The notes below the pieces were generated by a model. The model was not told where the DNA came from, did no database searches, and saw nothing but the letters and a program-made list of their open reading frames with translations. From contig NC_092568.1 in the NCBI RefSeq assembly GCF_037975245.1, positions 4,983,001 to 5,047,000 of the forward strand: 64,000 nt of DNA. The letters are read 5' to 3'. Shown here one piece after another: positions 14,801-29,800 of this stretch (position 1 is its first letter; every line of letters starts with the position of its first letter). This DNA is from Apostichopus japonicus (lineage: Eukaryota > Echinodermata > Holothuroidea > Aspidochirotida > Stichopodidae). Both the position numbers and the translations under genes were made by a program.

Positions 14801-17800
14801 TCATACATGTACATTAATGTGAAAATACATTTATTATACTAAATGTTAATCAAATGAAATATGTTAAAGACTGTTTAAAAAGAATGATCTCTTTTAATTT
14901 TGTTGTTATTGTTATTATCGTTGTTGTTGTTATTGTTGAAATGAGGAACATTTATAAAGGACATAATGAACTGCAGGATTGTATACACTGTATGCATAAC
15001 ATGTACACAGTTTGAGGATGCCCTACAATCGAGAAGCAGTTCGGAACAAACTAATAACAATCCCCGACACAATATCCTGCCTTAGAATGAGGCTCAGTAA
15101 AGCTTTCCAGTACAACAGACAGTTAAAGGCACAACAGAAGACGTTGCATATATACTGACCACAGTCCCTGGGACACTCCACATAACTTCAACATGAATTT
15201 CAACTTGAGGCATTCAATCTCCTGCTGGTACAAAAATTAAATGGTATTGGGGCCAGTATGACATCACATGAGGGTAAACCATACTGACAAAGAACAGGAT
15301 TATTCTGTTGTTCATGAAACAAATAACTGCTTGTCCTACAAACCAGAAGACATACCGTTAAGATCAAATTTACATTTTTAAGAACTGATTCTTCAGACCT
15401 CCTTCAAGGTTAATTGATTCTGCCCAAGATATGGAATTACTAATTCAAAGAATCATGTCAGACAGTTACTGATTTGGGGGATTTTTCAGAATGGCTGAGC
15501 TGATTGGATATGGTATGTGAAGAAAGAGATTGAGTTGCCCAAATGACCTTTAGTATGTATCCAGAAATATTGACCCAAACAATTTGTGGTATGTGCAACT
15601 TACTTTAGCTTTCTGGACTTAGGGATGCAACGTAGGGCATTGATCATTTGAATATGCGCATTATATGAGGAATAGGTAAGTCAACTTTAAGAGAACGAAA
15701 AGAGAGAAAAACTCTACCAACTGTAAGCTACATTCCATGACAATCATGCAAGCTTGGTAATTACTAATCAAGGCAGGGAAATCAGAACAAATCGATAACT
15801 CTTTACCGATGGGGATATCAGAATTACTAACCTATAACTCCCTACCAGGGGAGATAAAAGAACTGTTAATCAATAACACCCTACCGGTGATTAAATCAGA
15901 ACTAATCGATAGTTCCTAACCGGTGGGGATATCAGAATTATACTTATCTATAACTCCCTACCAGGGAAGATAAATGAACTACTAATCAATAACTCCCTAT
16001 CAATGATTAAATCAGAACTAACCAATAATTCCTTACCCATGGGATATCAGAAAAACTAACCTATAACCCCACACCAGGGGAGATAAAAGAACTACTAATC
16101 AATAACTCCCTACCAGTGGATAAATCAGAACTAAATCAACAACTCCTTACCAGTGGAAAAATCAGAACTAATCAATAACTCCTTTAACCGGTGGGGATAT
16201 CGGAATTACTAATCAATAATTCCCTACCGGTGGCATCAGAGACTTGACTGAAATAGTCACAAATTTTGGAATGGCTTTAAATTTGGAGAAAAACAAATTG
16301 ACCTTAAATATACAATTCCAGTGCGTGCATACATGTGTAAATAACATTTTCATAGTTTCCCCTGATAGGAAACTACAGTAATTAATCATCAATTAAATTT
16401 TTAAAGGTAATTTATGACATCAGAACCCCTAAAATGTATTGTCAGCATTCTGAAGCAGTATCAATTCCTCTGTGTATGTAATAATCAAATGTTAGTCATC
16501 CATTGAACTTCCAGTGTTCTCAGGGTTGTGAGTGAGTGTGTGTATAATGTGTACTATAGAGAGATCAAGTACTTTGTAGCACTGGTTAAGTAATATTAGG
16601 GTATCGAAGCTGCCAAATATAGGAGTCGTGAATTACATTAAGGTCGACTGTATTTGGGCCTATTGGCCTCCTCAGCCTTAAAGTTATTATGACACAGCCT
16701 CCAAATGTTAGTCTGTTAAAAGTCCTTAGAAATTTCCAAAAGTTATTCCTCATTTGTTTTCCCTCTTGTAGTTATTCAGAAGGTGACATGCTTGGGTAGA
16801 TGTGAAATATCAGACAAAAACCGGCATATGTGACAAGAATGCAGACAATACAATAAATATGATGCAATGAAGATTCTGGAATGTTTACTTCAAAGATTTT
16901 CAGTATACCATCCAAACTTTTGTCAAATGATATTAGAGAAATTTTCAATAGAAGTGCTGAGCATGCATGTACTGCATTAAGGCATGTTATAAATTTTCCT
17001 TCAGACACCTTACATTTTTTCGATTTTTCAAATTTTCGGTAGAATTAATTAAAATAGTAGAATCAATATAACCTGCAGCATTAAGTCTACATAGTGTGCT
17101 TTTGTCACATTTTTTCTTTCCCCAAATTGTTTCGATAAATATTAAGTTATTTTGGATAGTAACTTTAAGGTAAGTAGGCCAATACCAACTAATCAATGAC
17201 ATACCATAGCCAATTAGAACGTCCAGTTTCATATTGTGATCCCGGTTATTATTAGGAGTATAACAGGCCGCCTGCAGCTAGCTGTATAAGCAATGATTCA
17301 TCTATCAAGTATTAAGAACATATGCTAGGGTGGATGCAGGTAGGTATATAGGCAATGATACACGCAGAACTTAGCTTTTTAAGTTGATTTGATCAATATG
17401 AACATCGATGGTTATGGCCTAGCTACAATTTTTCGATCATGAAATCCCCATAAGGATGTATACAGTATTTCACCGGCTGTATAGTCAAGTATCATTTCCA
17501 TGTCAGTAAAGCTGGTCAATGATTTTGAAATTTTTCAATATTAAAGTAATAGTTTGCATATGATTAAAAGTAAATAACACAATTAGCTCTAGGACAGTGT
17601 CGGCATGGGGAAACAAAAATTTGGAATTTTTATCAATAATTGCCGACCAAACCCAATTAGCCAATTTAAATCATACAACGGTATAGAGGATTGACACAGT
17701 GTAGTAAAGTGTACTGCTGCACAACTGACCTTACTGAATTCCATTTAAAATTAATTGTTAAACTCGGAAGCATGCAATTAAGTGTTCTATTAGTGCAATC

Positions 17801-20800
17801 CATCTAAATAGCATAACAATGAACAAAAATACCGCAATGGTGTACTAACACTTACAATTTGTATGTGGGAGAGGGGACAGATCAAAAACATACATCAGAG
17901 TGTATAAACTGTATGTTGCAACTTCAGCCATTCAGAAATTAACAATATGCCCAATGCATACTCACGAAACAACGTGAGTCATGTGACTACGCATAAAGTA
18001 ACTATCTATAATGGTTCACTGGGTTTCATTTTCATTTTGTTTGTTTTATCACACTTAACGTACATCTATGGAACAAGTTTATATATTAATTAGTATCTGG
18101 TGACGTACTAGTGACCTAAAAACCTTTATAGTAGGATTATCTAGTAGGTCACTCCCTGTATAACACAGTTATACTAATACATGGACAAAAATATATGTAC
18201 AAAAACAAAACATAACAAAACAATAAATAACAAAAGAAATGCAAAAGATGGAAATGTGGTAATAGTCAGTAATATCTCAAATAACTATTTCTTGATTTTC
18301 TTCTGAAAGATGAAACAGTACTATCATGTTTAATATCCTGTTAGCAATGAGTTCCAGAGAGAATTTTTGCAAATTCTCAAACAATGTTTGGCAGTATTAG
18401 TTCTAAAACATGAAGTGTGAAGTGTGAAGGTTATCAGCTGACCTAGTGTTATAATTGTGGATTTTCGTAATTGTAGGTAAAGAAATTTGTGAAATTTGCT
18501 GAGAGTAGATTATAAACAATGCTGTAGGCAAAGGTAGATATATTGACATGTATGAGATCAACACGCTTGAGCAAATTTAAAGAAGAAAACAACTTACTAG
18601 TATCAGTATGTTTAGTATTTGATATGTGACGAAATGCTAAATTTCTTTCATTAAAGCATTAGTTTGTTGAGGTGAACATTTTATGCGCCAGACCAGACAG
18701 TTAAGCAGTATGTCAGCTTTGGTAAAATTAATGTAAGATACAAAGAGCAAAGAACACTTTTTGGAAGGAAATTTTTGAACTTTGAGAGAATACCAATACC
18801 CTTAGCGACCTTAGTGGAAATAGTATCAATATGAATTTTCCAAGTTAATCTGGAATCAATAAATGACACCAAGTAATTTTGCATCATCTACCTTGTGAAA
18901 GCAAATCTTATTTAATGTTAAGTTAAGGTAAACAGTATAATTTTTACTACTATAGTTGCAAAAAAAGTAATGTTATTGGTGTTGCCCACATTTTAGTGAC
19001 AATTTTTTTAGCAGGAACCAATCCGAAACCGCAATAAAATAATAACATAAAATAATAACATAAAGCTTGTAATTCATGGCATGTTGTGTCCTCCAGGACC
19101 CTTTCAAGTCATTCCCTGTCAGAAATATGTTTCTCTCATTTGGTTAACTTTTGGCATATTTCAGAATTTATTTGCCTTCCGTCTGGCGTCTAGTTGAAAT
19201 GACATCAGAAGTCAAATATTAGCACACGTCAATCATAAAATGACGTTTGAGCGGTAACCTACGTGACGATACCCCCATCGCAGCAGTCCGTGACAATCTG
19301 CACGTCACTCCCAAACATTGGAAGGATTAACTTTCATTTCACTTTTTAAGTATTTTTGCAAAAGTAAGAGTCAAAGTGAAACTGGTCAAGAATGCCTGAC
19401 TTTAAATATGGCAACATGTAATTTCACTCTCACAATTGATAATGTGACCATCTAATACACATATTAACCCTGAGAAGCGTGTACAGAATTGAACTATGTG
19501 TGCTCGTGTATTAAATGCTCACATCAGTTCACTTGATTGCGTTTGAACTATGAGTACAGTCGGGAATGGCTCTTATGGATAAAGTTGCTGACATTTAATA
19601 CTAACGTGTACATACATAAAGAGTTTAATTAGCAAATAGTGTTGGTTTCGATAGTGATTTCTGTCATCGTATGAACGACATATACATATGTTCATTATAT
19701 ATTTGGAATATATTTAATGTCAGATGTATAACTTTTAACAGGTTCCTGTAATGAAAGGGTTCATTGAAACTAAAATTGATGGAAAACACCTGTGTGTGTA
19801 CAGTACTTGTCCGTGGAGTAACTCACGTACAACACAAAGATACATAAAATGTACAATATGGTGCTAAAGCATCCATCTTCCAGCACATTAAAAAACAATT
19901 ATTTAAGATCCACCTGCACCATGCATATGGTGTCAAATATGCTAGGTAGGGAAAGAACTTTCCCTTTTTTAAGTAATCATGTTTGCCACTTTTCCATATT
20001 AGATTATGTAATAGAAAATGACAGGGTTAATAGGATATATATATTGCAAAGACAATAGCCTGTTATAATTTATTTCAAAAAATTGGGATGGGGGGGGGGG
20101 GTAAATGAGTCACATAGAAAACAAATTTATAGAGAGATTGAACTTAGCTGGCAACACAAAAACAATCGGGGAGGGGCATAATTGAGAGGTCAATTTATAC
20201 AGCAACCTTAAACTGAGTAAAATTTAATTACTGAGAACTGTTATTTCCTTATGAGTCTGGCCTTAGTATTTACAACCTCTAAAGTATTCCCAAAGTGAAA
20301 CAAAACTTATGATCTAATTATTATGCACAGCAGCCTGGACCAAAATGTGTTTCCATTGTCTAGGTCTTAAGTTTGCGTGGTGAAATCTGCATAAAATTCC
20401 TGGTAACAGTGATTAGTCCTGCAAACTAAGTGATCTTAATTATAATACAATCCATATTGAAGATAATACTGCACACCACTTGTCTCAACTATACTAAATT
20501 AAGAGAACAATTCTATATATACGCCACACTTATCCCTTTCATATGTCATTTCCAGTTTTTTTTTTATTATTATTTCTGCATACATCTCCACTTCCGATCT
20601 ATCTTCAAAATCAACCTGCCGAGAAGACTTACGTAAACCTTCTTTCTTAGAATATATAGGCTTTACTCTCTAATATATTATCACAATAATTCCCTGTGAA
20701 GGTAATGTGAGAAATTTGCCATTGATTGGACTGAATCATACGGGTGTGGTCGTCTTAGCGAAATGACGGAAGGTTCATTTCCCCAAGGTTCGTCTTCTCC

Positions 20801-23800
20801 GTAACGAGGACAATCGTTCCTCGAGCGTATACATGTGCGAGCATCAAATTCACAGCCTCCACCCTTCGTAATTACACAAACTTGCCATGCAATCAAACTG
20901 AAACGAATTTTAAAGTGCAGAGCCTCGGGACAAATTTTGCCCTTTAAAGTTGTTTTCTTTCCTTTTTTGGCTTTTTTTTGGCTTTTTTTGGCAGGAGATT
21001 GAAGAGACAGGGGGGAAAAATGATATGAGCTCTTTGCATGTACAATAGTACTCCACAATCAGGGTTAATGTATGGTAATGAGCAGAGGTAGACAGAACAA
21101 AGACTAACGTGGAAAACGATATCACAGTAAAAAGATAAACAATGAAAACTAGGATCGATCGATGAGGTGAAGGTTTAATTTATGACAATTATTATGACAC
21201 AAAAATTGCACAGATCTGATGGAACAAAAACTGGAAACAGATGCTGATTGAATATATAGGAATAAACATTTAATAAAGATGGAAGTTTTCTAAATTTGGA
21301 TGAGTAGACTGATTTGGGTTTTCACTGAGGATATTATAAGTCTAATTTATAAGAAATGTCAGGCAGGCATCAATCGTTTATAACGTTTACAAATAACCTG
21401 ACAGGAGAAATGACAGGATCGATGAAGTAATTGGATTTTGCCAGTCTTCATTTTCAGTTCTTCGATATCGTATTTATACAAGGTATAGATTGGTAATTAA
21501 ATCTTTGGTGTGCAAACATAATGCAAGGAATCCTTATCAACTCTCTAAGATGAGAGTTTAAACAGAGAAGCTGTCATTCAGAGGAAATCCAGACAGGTAA
21601 ATAATGATGTTATTATCGTAGCTCTTGCGTGTGAGCCTTTTTCGCAAAGAGAAAGCGCATAAATTTGTGATGCACAACTAATAAGAACAGAATACATCTG
21701 TATATACTGGTCAAAATATGAGCAAAACAATTATCTTGCCATTAGTTACTAATTAGCTTTCCCTACTCAACTATAATCTGATGCTAATTGCTGCTTTCAC
21801 TGCAAAGAACGGGCCAACTTGTTGATACTCCCATTTGGTAAAGTTGGCTTGTACCCTTTACTCTTAAAACTTTTCGCTCTCCCAACCCCCAACCGCCAAC
21901 TCACTCTCACCCCAGTCATACATATCTTTTAACTTCAGTAGTAATTTTCCAATTTTTCACAGCATTTTGGGTCTGCAATATCAGCCAGGTATTACACTTA
22001 TTTCCTCATGGTGATAATGAAATTGCCTTGTAAAGAGACTCTTTATTCTAAATGGCAGCTCCCTGGTCTAAGTCAGATAACCATATATTCCACACCCAAA
22101 CGGTCTGATTATTTTCATTTCAAATCAGTTTTGAAGCTTACATGCAATTTAAATCCTATAGTTAGCTCAATGTGTCACTTTAAAAACCTGTAGAAGCTGG
22201 CTAGCATCCTTTTCAAAACTATTATAAAAGGTCTTTGTTTAAACTTCAATATTCCTGCCACTGAAATGCATCATCCTGGGAGTTCAGGTTTATAGTGTGC
22301 AATGAATCTGAAAGTTTCATCCTGTCCCATTTCATGTGAATCATTATTAATACAGCCCTATTATGAATATCGCACTGTTTGTTCTGAAGCTCAGGGATCT
22401 AAGAGCTTGATTGTCTAAAGTCAGCTGAATAAATAACGTCTGTAGTAAAATGCTATTTGGCAATGGTGTGCAAGGAAATTACACCCTCCCTTCTTTAAAT
22501 ATATGCCCTTGGTCTTCATGCAAAGACTCTTTATTACAAACAAAACTTGAGAAAACAATGCAGTGTTTTTTCAGTAACTGAAACGGGAGGAAAGAATGGA
22601 TGAATCATAACCCACTGTATATACCCAGGGAAACCCTATTATCAGTTTAAATAAAATGCATGATTAATCCTATATAATGGGATTTGTCATTCCAAATATT
22701 AGTAACAATAATCACAGGTGTTTGTGAACCTTCCAGAGAAAACTTTTATCAAGGGTGTTCCATTCTTTTCAATTATTGTTGTGTTTCTTTTCTTTGCATG
22801 CATCAGTGAACAATGTATGTGTATATACAGCACACAGGCAACACACAAAGGAGGATACCAATTAGATATTGTTTTAAAAGTTTTTGGGTGGTTGAAAGCA
22901 GACTTGTTGATGTCTTGATAATAATCGTTAATTTCCAAGAGGGTATATATTATTAATTTAATTAAACTCATCTTCCTCTTTCTTTCCCTCTTTGCAGATC
23001 TATTCATCTATTCATTATTTACCATATATAGGCTGGCTATAGTCACTAATTTGCTTATAGATATAGACCACACACTGTGATCAACTGATCCAAAGGGAAA
23101 ATCTTAGCATATTACCCAGCTGAAGGCAATATTGTTTATAATGGCCAAACAAACATTTCCGTTTGCAGCCAAAAGTAATAAATAACTACTCTCCGATCCT
23201 GGGAAGGATCAAACAAGTTAATAGTGTGTTTAGCTATAGGAGACTCACTTTATTGTATCTGCAGTAGCTTATACATTGTCACTGAACTTTCCTTATCAGC
23301 CACAGATCCATGCCGCAGGAGTGAGGAAATTTGGGGAATACAACCCCTGCATCCCCCTCCCCCAGCCAACCTTTCAATCACACACAAAAATGTCAATAGT
23401 TGTTACTAGCACAGTTTTTCTATGGGAAGATGGTGGGGGGGACTGGGAGCACCCACTGGGAGTTCTTCTCCCATTCTCTCCCATCCTCCTACTTTGGGAG
23501 TCAAATTCAATGACCCCATGCAGGGTGGAACCATATCCTCATAAAATCCTGAATCTGCTGCTACATATCATCTTTGTAAAAGGAATACATTCTCAAGGTG
23601 TTTGTGTGATTATAAGAGCAGTTCAATTTCACAATTAGTGATCCTTTCTGTTATGGTCAAGAGAAGTTAAAATAGTTCTATACAGACTTGAGAACTCCAG
23701 TTGCACCATATAGCAAAGCTTATAACTGTAGTCTACTATGTACAAATAACATCATTCCATAATTTATTCTCATGTCATGTGGGGTGGATTACATTCCCTG

Positions 23801-26800
23801 TGGTTGATACAAATACTTTCTTTTTTACCATGTAACGTATCTCCTGTTTTTGTCATCAGACGTAATTGCGTCTGAGATGTTTTCTAAGTTTGGTACCCAC
23901 AAAACTTTATCCCTTGTTAATTAAGAACAATTAAAGTTCTTTAACACCCTTGAAATACAGAGAGGTTTTCAAGTTGAATATTCACATTTGTTGTTGTGTT
24001 CCTGAAAGTATCAAACCAGTATAACGTATGACTCAAGACTTTTGTCCTCCCTCCATTGAATGCTTGCCTTTATTTTCCTGTTCACTTGACAGAGGGCCTA
24101 TTCTGGGTGGATTTATTCTGCATGGTTACCCAAGCTACACAAGAGAAATACTCAAGTTCCCTTTCCCTTTCAGCATTGTTTAGTCACCATTTCAAATTCT
24201 TTTGCTATTGAAAATTATGGAAGATGGGTTCTTTCAAGGAAAGAGTTAAAAGTTACTTTTCTAGACCAGTGGAGCATTAAATAAACAGAATTTATTACCA
24301 AAGACATGAAGGGCTCATATTTCTTAATAAAAGGTAAAATCAACATGACAAAGAAGATAAGCTCCCTAAATGCTTGCTAAAGACTGTAACAGTTGCAGTA
24401 TAATTGGGAGAAAACTGCAACTTCCCTAACTTGCAGACAGATGGCCACATGTTGTAGCGTTGTCACTGATCAGCAATAAGCTGACAAAAGGGAGACATTA
24501 ACTGTAAACACTTGCACAATGCCTTTGTGACAGTGAATTACAGTTACCTTTCAATTATGACGCAAACGCCAAGTTCAGAGGTAAGCCTTTAGGAGTTTGA
24601 TGTAAGAACACATTCTATTTGGCAAAAGCAGAAGTTGACCTCGATTTCAGCTTTTACCAGACTTTTAGATATCCATGTGGGTCAAGCAACATACTTTAAA
24701 TTAACAATATGATCATAATAAAGTAAGTATTTCTTCACAACATGGTGTAGAGTATGAAAATAATTAATTTGTATGAACACACTAAGTTTGAGAGACAAAA
24801 CCTAGGAGAGGGGCCACAATGACACTCTTTAATTAGTACTTGATTGTCTACTGATCCCTCTGGTAGACAGTGAGCTCCCACAGCTCCAGTCTATAGACAT
24901 GTATATACTAATTAGCAATATATACGTATTGATCTTGGGTTTGCATATTTAGTGAATAACATGATCAAAGAAAGGATCGAATATTCATTAGAGCACCTAT
25001 AATAGAAGGAAACTTTTACGAGACTGTCAAATCCAACAGGAAAGGAATAAATATGACAAAGGAGGATAATCAAATTGGAAGTATTGCCAGCTGTGTAGAA
25101 AACTCAAAACAATTTTAGCTAATATTTCTGCAGATTTTTTGTCTTTTTTGTATTATGTCATTTAAACTGTGTCAAATACTAATCAATCGTCCACTTTTAA
25201 ATTATCTATCAGTTTATTAGCAACAGGGAGAGTACTATGCCATCTCCATCATAGTATGAAGCAGTAAATTGCTGCACAAATTAATTGCTTTCTTTATACA
25301 AGCAGAACATTGCCAGCAGCCTCAGTATTACTTAAATCCAGAAATTGAGAATTAATCTGCAGCATTGTGTGGTATATACAGTATATTTTCCACACCATAC
25401 TAATATGAATGCTCAATTATTCATAATCCCAATTGCGAGGCCAATTAACATACATTTGCCTTGAGATATGGCATCTAGTTTGCTTCTGATTTGAAATATT
25501 AATTTTAATGTCGTAATTTTCTCGACGCTATCCCGGTATATAAATTATTATCCCTTTCGTAGCATAGCATATATATATATCTTAATTAAATATGGCAGAC
25601 AAGGAATCCTGCTAGGAGGTTCTGCTAACCACTTGCTGGTTAGATATGTTGTTTATCTCAGTAGTGATATAATAGAGCTAGTAGTGAAAGGGAAGCCATA
25701 AAAGAAAATTACAGAAGAAGATTTTAGCTTTTATGGTTGTTTTGAAATGAAATCAAAGAACCCAACAGCAGATGGATTACTTCAGCAAGGAAGATTTATC
25801 GTGTTTCATCTCCACGATGGGGATCAAAGTCAATTGTGATCATCTAAAACCCGACACGGTATCTGCCATAGCTTTTAGCAATTTTCAGCAACATCAAAAG
25901 TTATCATCAGAGATTATGAACGTAGATTTCAAGAGTCTCGTGAACTTCTTTGACAAAGGAAAGGGTAGTGCAACATGCACACAAGACATGCAAATCTGAT
26001 TCATAATTGACTCTAGAGATATATACAGTCTGGTTTCTTTGCCTGTGGCTTTACATTAAGATGTCTGTCATCATATAGCTGTCCTTTTCATAAAGATAAA
26101 TTAAACATAATGGCATCCATGAACACCAAATCACTGTTCTGGTGTAAACAGAAGACTGGGGGGTGAGGCAAAGAGATATACTTTGATGAAGATCTCTTGT
26201 AAAATTTAATGCATCGCTTTAGGGAAACTGCTACTGACAGATTTAATTTTCAGACTGCCTCCACTTTAATATTTGAAAATTTTTGTCTAGTCTAAGAATT
26301 CATGTTGTTTGTATTCCTGTTTATGTGTTTTTGTTTGTATCCACATATCAGAACTAAATCTTGAATCCTACATGCTAAGATCTTGTGTATAGTTCAGAAC
26401 ACTATAAAACAGAGCATGAAATATAAACCATAAAAATACTCACCTCAATTTTACCTCCAACATGAATGTTTTGGGTATTCAGATCCTGATGTGACATATT
26501 GTTGTCATGAAGATACAGAATTCCTTTAGCTATCTGAAGTAAGGCATTGTGGGCTAGATTCTCTTTGAACTTGTTTGGGTGAGCTTGCAGTACTTCTCTT
26601 AAGGTACCATGGGGGTAAAATGCTGTGCATAGGTATCTATGAGAAAGATATTTGGACAGAATTATGAAATGGTCAGTATCATTTTTTACTTTATTGCTGT
26701 TGTTATTACTTTTAGGTTTTCTTAAAATTGGTAATTTTATATTCCAAGTATTGGTTCTTTTGTACAGTGCTCTTGAGCATGTTTTACTTCATGATAACAG

Positions 26801-29800
26801 CACTTTAATATATGGTATTTATTTATGATCCTGTTTGGTTCAGTATTAATTTTGAGTTTGTCATATATATACATATACACAAAGGGGCGGTGTTTGAAAG
26901 ACTCCCCTCCTCTTCTTATCCCCCACGCCATGATTGAACAGTGCATTGGGAATATTGCACTCGTTGATAAATGATTGAAGAACCTGACACAAACCATTAG
27001 AAGGTTCAGGCATAATCAACTTTGACACAAATCTCCTCCTCGCTAACAGTCCCCCACCCCAACCCCTACCTTCCCCTTTCAGGTGTCAGTAAAATCAATG
27101 TTTACAGCACTACCCTAGAGTAATATCAGCATGGTTATGATGAAATTTCATAAAAGCAACAGATGAATGAGAGCATGCATAGCTTTTTACCTTTCTAGTT
27201 TAAGGTTTTCAGTATTGGATTCAGCTCGCTGGTGCTCGATTCGACAACTGGTGCTCGTTGTAGCCCACAAGAAGTCTACAATGTTATCGTGATGTCCAAG
27301 CCTGTTGAGCTTAGCGAGAGTGCTGGATTCCATCGTCCACAACTTGTACTGTTGTGGCGGATACACTTTCATAAGACCACGTCTGGGCGAGCCGTTTGCT
27401 GTTTGCCACTCCACAATTCCGTATCTCTAAAATGAACAATTTTTGAAGAACAGATTACATTAGAGCTCCATTCTACTCCAGCATGCATGCTTGGTTATTT
27501 GACGCTTAAGTTTATCAGGAGAGTGTGGGCCAGGGTGAGATACCTAGATACATGGAAAGCTGTGTACAGTCTATGTCCAATGCAAATCTTTGCCAGTCCA
27601 GTCTCCTCTGGACGTTTAACCACTCCTGTCATTACATGTTCTCTGATAGAGTCATTTGTCTTGTTGGTTGGCAATTGCACTAGAAACAAACTTATTTTGT
27701 CTGTTTGAAATGTTAAATGAAACTGGACTGGAAATGTTGGAGCATGCAAAGTGCAAAATCGGCAGTACGTTTTGGAAATTTGTAATAATTCTGACATGTT
27801 GAAAGAATTTTTTTTTTTTGGGGGGGTTGACCTTTTTGACCTTAAATATCTGTTGAAGTTTTGACGAATGGTATAATCGTTTACCATTGTTTTCTCTATT
27901 ATATTCAGGAAAGAGTCACCTTGGTTTAAGTATATAAATAGAGTTACCAAGATTAGACACCACGTTCAAAATCACTTTCCACGGTGAAGTTTTACCTCAG
28001 GAAGGAAATCACGTACCACCGTTCAACTGTGATAATACTTAACTGCTGATACTCTATACTGTAAAGTAAAATATACCGTATGTGACAACGAATCCGGAGT
28101 CTTCACGTTGGAAACTTTTCGGTCTGAATTATGACGTCCAAGTTTCAGCACTATTTATGTGGCAGGTTCCAATAGAGTTGTTGGGGATGTATTTTATAAA
28201 CAAACAGCATTTGAATTGCTTCTTGTTTTCCTGTGGCTGATTGTGACATTCCTGTAGCATATCATATCACTGACAGGACACATGAACTTTAAGAAACTTC
28301 AATAATCACTGCTAATGGTACTATCAGTACTTTACCTAAAGGTTAAAGTACTGTATTCTTACTTCAATTGGTAAAATTGAAGTAAGAAGTAAGTTTGAAA
28401 GTTTGAAGTAAGTTTGAAATTTCCCTAATTATGTACAGATTATAGCTACTACAGGTATGTGCATTGAATATAAATGTATAATGTGAGATTATAAATCTAA
28501 TTCACTTTGAACTCTAAAATATCAACACAAAGGAGAATATGTGACAGGGAGTGTTAGCCTGTGCCAGTCAATCATAAGGTCCCGAGTTCGAGTCACTCCA
28601 AGATTAACGTATGTCGTCCAGTTACAGAGTTGTTGACAAATTTTGACAATTCATAATGAACATGAACAGTAAAATATGAATCAAAGAGACTGACTTCGGT
28701 CAGCTTGCGGCTTTGACAAGCGAATGATGGCTTCTTTGCGAGTTCCGGCTTGCAGGAGGATCTAAAATACCTACAATACATACATACTTTTGGACAGACA
28801 TCTGCAATGTAGGGGAGTTACAAGAGCTGAGCTCTCTCTCCCTTCTTCATCCCACACTACATCTGTCTAGTGATGAGGTGTGGGATACAGGTGAATACAG
28901 GTGAATACAATATAGATCTAAAATACATACAATATATACATACAATATGTATGATACTCACCCCAGTAAACTTATCTGGAATCAATGCATCTCTTATCCA
29001 GCTGACCTCTCCCGGTGTTGTACCACTGAAGAGTCTCTTAAATGACTTGCCTTTTGTAGGACTCTTTTCATAGTTCACGACAGAACTCTCCTCATTAGCG
29101 GACGAATATAAGTTAGCCGACACTGTTTGATTGCCACTTAAGCTTTCCACTGTCGCTTCGTATTCTAAAGAGACGAGAAGGGTCGACATGATTGCTGCTA
29201 CATGACATCATGGAAGATCAATAAGTGATTTCATCCATCTAAAGGTTGGAACCAGCCAGTTCTAGAGGAGCTTATACGTGAAATAGGGTTCTATTTAGTG
29301 GATACAGAACTAATTATCTATGCAATTAGTTCAGGAAAATAAGCTTATATCTCAAAGACAAATCACTGAGATAAAATTAACATCCACAGAGTATAATTAA
29401 TATTGAAACCTGCAAACATTATTTTCATCTATAATATCTATAATGGGGGGTGGGTGGGGTGGGGGGTGGGGGAGATGATGAAATTACTTTACCTCTTGGT
29501 CTAAACTTGAAGCAGCGACTCTGCATGGAGTTCTTGCATCCAACCATGATCAGGTAAAGCGTGCAAGCCACAATGCCTCCCAGTGGTATTATAAATCCAT
29601 ACACCCATTGAATGGTCATGTCTGATATATCCATGTTCAAGCTGAGCACAAGTAATACCCCCACGCCAGGCAGACGGAAAGCCAGGACAATGAGTAGGAG
29701 GAGACCGATCCTCTTGATTTTGGTGGCTTTCTTTCTCAGAACCCTTGCTTCCATCGGTATCATGGTAGAGATGTGACCCAGCTGGTGATGCATGCGGTAT

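Larger units (their letters stand above)
10557..26443 (-). other. 15.9-kb intron of the 7TM-kinase gene
   Basis: Phase 0, GTGAGT..GCAG. The protein reads GGKIE|TMNLR across it, so no missing exon is required. Contains the polypurine tract, the higher-order minisatellite, the LINE remnant and an unexplained 125-codon open frame at 20681-21058. Confidence 0.75.

Noticed and set aside
25772-25999. 75-codon plus-strand frame
   Set aside because: No recognisable motif, splice context or homology by eye.
28551-28615. tRNA-like sequence with GAGTTCGAGTC (box B)
   Set aside because: No convincing box A or cloverleaf; at best an old SINE fragment.
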